A DNA stretch of 9,632 bases from Candidatus Woesearchaeota archaeon. GTDB taxonomy: Archaea; Nanobdellota; Nanobdellia; SCGC-AAA011-G17; VGLX01. The translations under genes were made by a program, and so were the position numbers. Below are positions 6,214 to 9,632 of the stretch, piece after piece; positions within the stretch are counted from its first letter, which is position 1; each line of letters begins with the position of its first letter. The stretch covers positions 1 through 9,632 of the forward strand of contig VGLX01000026.1 in assembly GCA_016866645.1 (NCBI GenBank). Direction: 5' to 3'. Under the pieces are notes generated by a model that saw only the letters and a program-made list of their open reading frames with translations, was not told the origin of the DNA and did not search any database.

Positions 6214-6405
6214 ATGGCAGAAATTAGGGACAAATGTGCAGTTTGTGGAAAAGAAATAGTAATAACTGATGAGAAGGTTATAGCTTATTTAAAGAATGCC
6301 CAAGGTAAAGATAAAGGGACTAAGCTTTACTGCAGCGAGGCTTGCAAGAAAAAAATAAAACACCAGATCGAAGGCAGCTTAGACGTCGGCGAGATATTCT
6401 CATGA
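6214..6405 (+). CDS. FCS/TRASH-like zinc-finger protein (63 aa)
   Basis: Small predicted zinc-binding protein. C8-x2-C11 (KCAVCGKEI) pairs with C40-x3-C44 (LYCSEACKKK). The C-x3-C second half with the preceding aromatic-Cys-Ser is the look of FCS- and TRASH-type treble-clef fingers, found in metal-sensing and chromatin or transposase-linked proteins. The middle (VITDEKVIAYLKNAQGKDKG) resembles the middle of site 1 in the 122-aa protein upstream. ATG 6214 comes 5 bases after the upstream stop, with AAGGAA overlapping the stop region, so coupled translation is likely. Its own stop, TGA, lies in a TCATGA palindrome that also holds the stop of the converging DUF504 gene. No function can be given beyond zinc binding. 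Confidence 0.78.
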   Translation: MAEIRDKCAVCGKEIVITDEKVIAYLKNAQGKDKGTKLYCSEACKKKIKHQIEGSLDVGEIFS

Positions 6406-6720
6406 GGGATTTTGTACGCCAACAGTCCAGCCTAAACTGCCCATAAGTTTTTTCTTAATCTTCTTTTCAACTTTCTTATCCACTTTGAAAGGTCTTACCT
6501 TCCGCTCCCACACAAGCTTCCCTTTTTTGTAAACTTTTATTACCCTATGAAGAGGTATCGAAGATTCGCCTATAATAAAAAACTCATCCTCGACTCTAGA
6601 AATACTCTTGAACTTAACTCTTACCTCCTGCTGCAAGACCCGGTCTAGATATGATATTTCATAATCATCATGATTTTCGCTCCACTTCACTTTGTTCAAC
6701 AAGTCCCTAATCCGCATCAT
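6400..6720 (-). CDS. DUF504 / UPF0248 family protein
   Basis: 106-aa protein of the conserved archaeal DUF504 family, also known from a domain in animal LENG9-like proteins; its function is not established. The pattern in view fits: IRDLLNKVKWSENHDDYEIS at 4-23, YLDR near 24-27, FFIIGESSIPLHRVIKVYKK in the middle with the diagnostic IPLHR, then GKLVWERK. The tail from about residue 78 is lysine-rich (KVDKKVEKKIKKK) and may be an added nucleic-acid-binding extension. ATG 6720 and ATG 6717 are tandem; the weak TATA tract upstream is better spaced for the second. Transcription could also read through from the 46-aa zinc-ribbon gene 41 bases upstream. It converges with the 63-aa zinc-finger gene and overlaps it by six bases. 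Confidence 0.87.
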   Translation of the reverse strand: MMRIRDLLNKVKWSENHDDYEISYLDRVLQQEVRVKFKSISRVEDEFFIIGESSIPLHRVIKVYKKGKLVWERKVRPFKVDKKVEKKIKKKLMGSLGWTVGVQNPS

Positions 6721-6737
6721 TTACAGAAATACCTTTT

Positions 6738-6757
6738 AAAAAAATAACCATTTTTTT
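6738..6757 (-). terminator. Perfect A/T hairpin with U7 end, terminator-like; its tract overlaps the DUF504 TATA
   Basis: AAAAAAAT and ATTTTTTT form perfect 8-base arms around a 4-base loop (GGTT on the minus strand). It begins 5 bases past the stop of the 46-aa zinc-ribbon gene, and on that strand the structure ends in seven U. The same T-run followed by AAAAGG is the only TATA-like sequence for the DUF504 gene, so one tract may both end one transcript and start the next. Confidence 0.5.
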
Positions 6758-6761
6758 ATTT

Positions 6762-6902
6762 TCAGTCTATTACTAGCCCACATTTTTTGCAGTAAAGCTC
6801 GCCGTTCTTATTAATAACCTCCCCTTTGCAGTCCGGACACTTCTTAATCTCTTTAGGCTTATTACTGCTATCTTCTGTTTCTTCCTTAATCACCTTTTTC
6901 AT
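6762..6902 (-). CDS. Tiny TFIIB-like zinc-ribbon protein (46 aa)
   Basis: Complete 46-codon frame from ATG 6902 to TGA at 6764-6762. The first 20 residues are charged (MKKVIKEETEDSSNKPKEIK). Then comes a Cys4 ribbon: C22-x2-C25 (KCPDCKGEV) and C38-x2-C41 (LYCKKCGLVID). The ending YCxxCGLVID closely resembles the N-terminal zinc ribbon of archaeal TFB/TFIIB, but the core cyclin repeats are absent, so it is a stand-alone ribbon and not an initiation factor. A strong TATA box 28 bases before the ATG and a terminator-like hairpin after the stop support it as a real leaderless gene. It is divergent from adk across 113 bases. It could compete for or adapt TFB contacts on RNA polymerase; that is speculation from fold likeness alone. 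Confidence 0.8.
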   Translation of the reverse strand: MKKVIKEETEDSSNKPKEIKKCPDCKGEVINKNGELYCKKCGLVID

Positions 6903-6924
6903 AATCTTTAGTAATCATCGCATT

Positions 6925-6934
6925 ATTTATAAAA
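6925..6934 (-). promoter_or_regulatory. TATA box of the 46-aa zinc-ribbon gene
   Basis: Minus-strand TTTTATAAAT is centred about 28 bases before ATG 6902. Good consensus and spacing for a leaderless mRNA. Confidence 0.65.
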
Positions 6935-6977
6935 GTTTGGTTTCAAAGAACGGTCTTATCGCTGCAAAAACAAAAAG

Positions 6978-6987
6978 TTTTATAAAA
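6978..6987 (+). promoter_or_regulatory. TATA box of adk
   Basis: TTTTATAAAA preceded by CAAAAAG is centred about 33 bases before ATG 7016, predicting a leader of only a few bases. Confidence 0.65.
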
Positions 6988-7015
6988 AACCGAAAACCAG
7001 TCAAAAGTTGAAAAA

Positions 7016-7636
7016 ATGAAAAACTACCACATAATAATACTGGGCCCGCCTGGCTCAGGTAAAGGAACACAGGCAAAGATGATCGCAGAAAGGTATGGCC
7101 TAGAGCACATATCGACAGGTGACATCTTCAGAGCGAAGAAAAATGAAGACTCAGAACTTGGAAGGACTATAAAAGACTTGATAGATAACGGCAAATACGT
7201 GCCTGATGACATAACAATAAAGATCGTAGAGGAAAAGCTTGGAAGTGTAAACAAAGGGTACATACTGGATGGATTCCCGAGGACGATACCTCAAGCTGAC
7301 GCTTTGAAAAAATTCTCTAGCATAGACTATGTTATCTGCATAGGGGTTTCAGACAAGACATTGGTAAGCAGGATATCTTCCAGGCTTATGTGCCCGTGCG
7401 GAGAGAGTTATAACAAAGTGACTAAGCCTCCAAAAGTGAAAGGCAAATGTGATAAGTGCCAAAAAAAGCTTTACCAACGTGATGACGAGAAGCCAAAAGT
7501 AGTGAAAGAACGGCTAAAGGTGTACAATGAGAAAACTAAGCCTTTACTTGACTACTACAAAGACGTCCTAGTAGACATTGACGGGGAACCAGACATCCCA
7601 CAAGTATTTGAACAGATAAAGAAAGTTCTAGACTAA
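7016..7636 (+). CDS. adk: Adenylate kinase, long form with zinc-binding lid
   Basis: Cytoplasmic enzyme that interconverts ATP + AMP and 2 ADP. 206 aa, of the bacterial-type long Adk family rather than the short archaeal AdkA type. P-loop GPPGSGKGT at 10-18; AMP-site HISTGD at 31-36; LDGFPRT at 84-90; RISSR at 119-123; lid 124-157; QRDDEKP at 154-160. The lid has four cysteines that should bind zinc: C126, C128, C145 and C148 (MCPCGESYN and KCDKCQKKLYQ). The first pair is C-x-C, one residue shorter than the usual C-x2-C. All core catalytic motifs are present. It is a single gene with its own promoter; no Shine-Dalgarno is evident, fitting near-leaderless initiation. A U-rich tract follows the stop. 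Confidence 0.97.
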   Translation: MKNYHIIILGPPGSGKGTQAKMIAERYGLEHISTGDIFRAKKNEDSELGRTIKDLIDNGKYVPDDITIKIVEEKLGSVNKGYILDGFPRTIPQADALKKFSSIDYVICIGVSDKTLVSRISSRLMCPCGESYNKVTKPPKVKGKCDKCQKKLYQRDDEKPKVVKERLKVYNEKTKPLLDYYKDVLVDIDGEPDIPQVFEQIKKVLD

Positions 7637-7648
7637 AAATAAAAAATA

Positions 7649-7672
7649 TTTCTTTTTTATTATTTATTTTTT
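7649..7672 (+). terminator. U-rich terminator tract after adk
   Basis: From 12 bases after the adk stop the plus strand reads repeated T-runs broken by single A or C, ending in T6 at 7667-7672. This is a typical archaeal U-rich termination region. Confidence 0.6.
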
Positions 7673-7681
7673 AAAAAAAAA
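7673..7681 (-). terminator. U9 terminator tract after the winged-helix gene
   Basis: On the minus strand this is a run of nine T starting 9 bases past the winged-helix stop codon. With the adk tract next to it, the short gap is a bidirectional terminator between converging genes. Confidence 0.6.
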
Positions 7682-7690
7682 GTAATATGC

Positions 7691-7909
7691 TTACTTTAAT
7701 TTGTAAGCGTAAACGAAGTGCCTGCTTTTCAGCCTGCCTTTGTCTTTTATTACTTTTCTAGCGTCGCCAACTTCTACTTCTCCGTGCTCTATCATTCTTC
7801 TCAGGCTGGCTTGCACAGAACCCAGGCTTACATCAACTCTTTCGGTTATCTCCCTGCTTAACCACCATTTACCATCTTTTAATGCTTCTACGATTTCGGC
7901 TTGCCCCAT
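7691..7909 (-). CDS. Small winged helix-turn-helix DNA-binding protein (72 aa)
   Basis: Predicted DNA-binding protein consisting of little more than one winged-helix domain. Residues 3-12 (QAEIVEALKD) make the first helix; WLSREITERVDVSLGSVQAS at about 16-35 is the helix-turn-helix; LRRMIEHGEVEV leads into the wing; KGRLKSRHFVYAYKLK closes the wing strands and the protein. The pattern fits small archaeal regulators of the broad MarR/ArsR-like class, with no ligand domain and no cysteines. ATG 7909 has GGGAG about 9 bases upstream, lying in the 13-base gap after the 38-aa zinc-ribbon gene, so the two form an operon. A 7-bp inverted repeat around the operon promoter is a candidate binding site for this protein. 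Target genes other than its own operon cannot be told. Confidence 0.78.
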   Translation of the reverse strand: MGQAEIVEALKDGKWWLSREITERVDVSLGSVQASLRRMIEHGEVEVGDARKVIKDKGRLKSRHFVYAYKLK

Positions 7910-7922
7910 TTTTTCAGCTCCC

Positions 7923-8039
7923 TTATTTTTTTCTCTTCAGACAAGAATCACACCTGTATTGAGGTATGTGAACATGCTCTGTCTTCATGACCATGAATTC
8001 CTTTCCGCATTCGCAACAATCAACTTTGATATCATCCAT
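7923..8039 (-). CDS. Tiny Cys4 zinc-ribbon protein (38 aa), first gene of the winged-helix operon
   Basis: Complete 38-codon frame from ATG 8039 to TAA at 7925-7923. It is essentially one zinc site: C8/C9 and C11 (VDCCECGKEF) with C30-x2-C33 (YRCDSCLKRKK), plus His22 and His24 between. The basic tail LKRKK ends the protein. I do not recognise a family. Support comes from the ordered Cys-x-Cys/Cys-x2-Cys layout, a TATA box upstream, a G-rich ribosome-binding-like stretch (AGGGGG) 11 bases before the ATG, and tight coupling to the winged-helix gene, whose Shine-Dalgarno starts at this gene's stop. The pairing suggests the ribbon protein could act with or on the winged-helix regulator; that is inference. 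Confidence 0.75.
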   Translation of the reverse strand: MDDIKVDCCECGKEFMVMKTEHVHIPQYRCDSCLKRKK

Positions 8040-8073
8040 ATAATCTCAAACCCCCTATGATGAGAAGAGGGAT

Positions 8074-8110
8074 ATTCTGGTGGTTTATAAGGATTTCTAA
8101 ATTCCAGAAT
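8074..8110. repeat. Inverted repeat ATTCTGG-N23-CCAGAAT flanking the operon TATA box
   Basis: Perfect 7-base arms at 8074-8080 and 8104-8110 enclose the TATA box of the zinc-ribbon/winged-helix operon. The centre-to-centre arm distance of 30 bases is about three helical turns, so both arms would face the same side of DNA. This fits an operator for a dimeric winged-helix protein. The same arms could instead form an RNA hairpin at the end of the PIN-PilT-KH transcript. Confidence 0.45.
8084..8092 (-). promoter_or_regulatory. TATA box of the 38-aa zinc-ribbon / winged-helix operon
   Basis: Minus-strand CCTTATAAA is centred about 48 bases before ATG 8039, predicting a start site near 8061 and a leader of about 20 bases that contains AGGGGG at 8051-8056. 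Confidence 0.55.
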
Positions 8111-8115
8111 CACAA

Positions 8116-9632
8116 TCAGCTTTGTGTCACTAGTTCCAAGTTCTTTCCTTGCTTCAATGCAGAGCTCAAGGCTTTTCCTAGCTTGCTCTTCTTATGGACC
8201 CTTATCTCTCCTTTTTTTGACGCTGTTGCGGTAAAGACAAATTGCTTGTCAATGTAGAAATCTATGTTTGCGCCCATTTCTTTCACATAAAAGCTAAGCC
8301 TTTGATTGTCTTCGCTTAGGTCGTATTGTAGATTTTTCTCAGATCCTGGCGCTTCTTCTTGCAGTTCTTGCACGTCTATATGCAGGCCGGTTTTATGTTC
8401 TATCCCTTCGACTGTCTGTCCTGATTTGCCTATCACCTTAGCTATGTCTGCTTTTGGCACGTATACCACTGCTTTGTTGGCTGAGATTATCTCGACTTTG
8501 GACTGCTCAGTGAATTTTGAGAGTATCCTTTGCAGCTGCTTCTCTGCTAATGATTTCAAGGCGTTAGACTCTTTTGCCATAACTGGCACTACGACTGTTT
8601 CTTCTCCGTAGCTGTATATCTCGAACTGCAATGCGTTAGATTCAAAGTCTCTCACTTCCACTACTGGTCTTGCGAGATCTGCTTCGGTCATCCCTGAAGG
8701 GACTTTAACAGTTATTTTTATACTTAACACTTTATCTATTTGTCCATCCCTTATGAATATGACCGTGTCTATGACCTGGGGTATTACTCCTAGGTCTATT
8801 CTTCCTACAAACCTTTGTATAGCATCTACGGGGTTGGTCGCGTGTATTACCCCGACAAGCCCAATTCCTGATAGTCTTAGGTCTGCGAATAGCCTGAAGT
8901 CTGCAGTATTTCGCATCTCGTCGAATATGGTGTAATCCGGTCTTGATAACAAGAGTATGTCATGTATTTCTTGTGCATCACCATGGGATATTGCATATTG
9001 TGTTATCGTCTCAGGAAGTACCAAGTCTCTTGGAGCTTCTATTGTTTTGACGATTTTGTCTTTTGACGCGTAAAATTTAGCCATCGCTGCTGCGAAAGTG
9101 GTCTTACCATTACCGGGGGCTCCAGCCACTAGTACGCCTTCGGCTTGGTCTGTAACTCGGGTCTTTAGTTTTTCTGAGATATTATACTCATCTAGCCCTA
9201 ACTGTTTTATAGGCCTCACAGCGGTTATCTCCCATCCATCTGAGAATGGTGGTCGGGTTATTACAATCCTGTAAAGCCCCATCTGGACTATTGTGCTTCC
9301 TTCTCTTTGGATCTCGATGAAGCTGTCTTTCCGCATCTTTGTGCTTTCGATTATCTCTTTGGATACCTCTTTAAGTTCTTCTTGAGTTAGTAATTCTTCC
9401 TTGAGCTTTATGAACTGCCAGTTCCCGGGCATGCCTTTCTTTGCTATTGGCTGAACGTTCTCTCTTAAGTGAACTGACATTGTTGTTTCATCAAAGAACC
9501 CATCTAGTTTTACTTTTTTGAACTCTTTTTCTTTAGGCTCGATTAGTAAGTATTTTATCCCCCTGGCTTCTGAAACCCTAGCTTGGACTTTATCTGCGGT
9601 TATCAGCGTAGCGTCTACTTCCCAAGCGAGCT
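8116..9632 (-). CDS. PIN–PilT ATPase–KH domain protein, partial (N-terminus outside window)
   Basis: Archaeal protein with a PIN nuclease-like domain, a PilT/VirB11-type P-loop ATPase and a C-terminal KH RNA-binding domain. The frame stays open to the right edge, about 50 codons before the first ATG (9480). Those codons read like the PIN end, with DATLITADKVQARVSEARG, and then FFDETTMSVHLRE, so ATG 9480 is internal, not the start. Walker A is GAPGNGKTT (9097-9123); Walker B lies in YTIFDEMRNTADFR; the PilT His box is GVIHATNPVDAIQRF. The KH domain carries VIGKSGQTVEGIE with the GxxG loop. A conserved tail follows (GEIRVHKKSKLGKALSSALK). The family is conserved across archaea and is thought to act on RNA; its exact substrate is not settled. 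The stop TGA lies 76 bases before the next minus-strand gene, which has its own promoter. Confidence 0.94.
   Translation of the reverse strand, partial: LAWEVDATLITADKVQARVSEARGIKYLLIEPKEKEFKKVKLDGFFDETTMSVHLRENVQPIAKKGMPGNWQFIKLKEELLTQEELKEVSKEIIESTKMRKDSFIEIQREGSTIVQMGLYRIVITRPPFSDGWEITAVRPIKQLGLDEYNISEKLKTRVTDQAEGVLVAGAPGNGKTTFAAAMAKFYASKDKIVKTIEAPRDLVLPETITQYAISHGDAQEIHDILLLSRPDYTIFDEMRNTADFRLFADLRLSGIGLVGVIHATNPVDAIQRFVGRIDLGVIPQVIDTVIFIRDGQIDKVLSIKITVKVPSGMTEADLARPVVEVRDFESNALQFEIYSYGEETVVVPVMAKESNALKSLAEKQLQRILSKFTEQSKVEIISANKAVVYVPKADIAKVIGKSGQTVEGIEHKTGLHIDVQELQEEAPGSEKNLQYDLSEDNQRLSFYVKEMGANIDFYIDKQFVFTATASKKGEIRVHKKSKLGKALSSALKQGKNLELVTQS

Noticed and set aside
6826..7011. 61-codon plus-strand frame between DUF504 and adk
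   Set aside because: It is the opposite strand of the 46-aa zinc-ribbon gene and its promoter, and it runs through the adk TATA box.
7740..8060. 106-codon plus-strand frame over the winged-helix and 38-aa genes
   Set aside because: The minus strand carries two genes with clear domain patterns and translation signals; the plus frame has none.
8051..8071. Possible 5'-leader hairpin (CCCTCT with AGGGGG) hiding the ribosome site of the 38-aa gene
   Set aside because: The predicted transcription start near 8061 falls inside the structure, so the upstream arm would not be in the mRNA.
9478..9480. ATG 9480 as the start of the PilT-like ATPase gene
   Set aside because: The frame continues upstream to the window edge with PIN-domain-like sequence (TLITADK), and there is no promoter or ribosome binding site before this ATG.

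Overview
The window reads as a compact piece of an archaeal chromosome. Archaeal markers are a ribosomal protein uS2 of the archaeal type, an XPD/Rad3-like iron-sulfur helicase, a PIN–PilT ATPase–KH protein, a DUF504 (UPF0248) protein, and A/T-rich TATA boxes centred roughly 25-33 bases before most start codons. The moderate-to-low GC content, tiny intergenic gaps and many very small zinc-ribbon genes would fit a small-genome DPANN-type lineage, but that placement is an inference from style and no lineage-specific marker was seen.

Layout. Bases 1-5316 hold six minus-strand genes: an XPD-like helicase cut by the left edge, an 82-aa single-span membrane protein, a bacterial-type dephospho-CoA kinase (coaE) overlapping the end of rps2, rps2 itself, a patatin-like lipid hydrolase, and a Na+/Ca2+-exchanger-family membrane protein. 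All except coaE have their own TATA box, and most look leaderless. Bases 5462-6405 hold three plus-strand genes for small Cys4 zinc-ribbon proteins (94, 122 and 63 aa). The first two have TATA boxes plus strong Shine-Dalgarno sequences. They converge on a minus-strand DUF504 gene whose stop codon shares a palindromic TCATGA with the 63-aa gene. A 46-aa TFIIB-like zinc ribbon (6762-6902, minus) is divergent from adenylate kinase (7016-7636, plus). A minus-strand pair follows: a 38-aa zinc ribbon (7923-8039) and a 72-aa winged-helix protein (7691-7909). The right end carries a PIN–PilT–KH ATPase whose N-terminus lies beyond the window; its coding frame is open to the right edge, well upstream of the first ATG in view.

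How the genes fit together. Most are housekeeping: DNA repair (XPD-like), translation (rps2), CoA synthesis (coaE), adenylate balance (adk), lipid turnover (patatin), cation exchange, and nucleic-acid-linked ATPase activity (PIN-PilT-KH). The least explained layer is the set of five small zinc-ribbon proteins within 2.6 kb. One is co-transcribed with a winged-helix protein behind a promoter whose TATA box sits inside a 7-bp inverted repeat, which suggests a small autoregulated unit. No mobile element, CRISPR array, tRNA or rRNA was seen. No gene-free stretch exceeds 300 bases.
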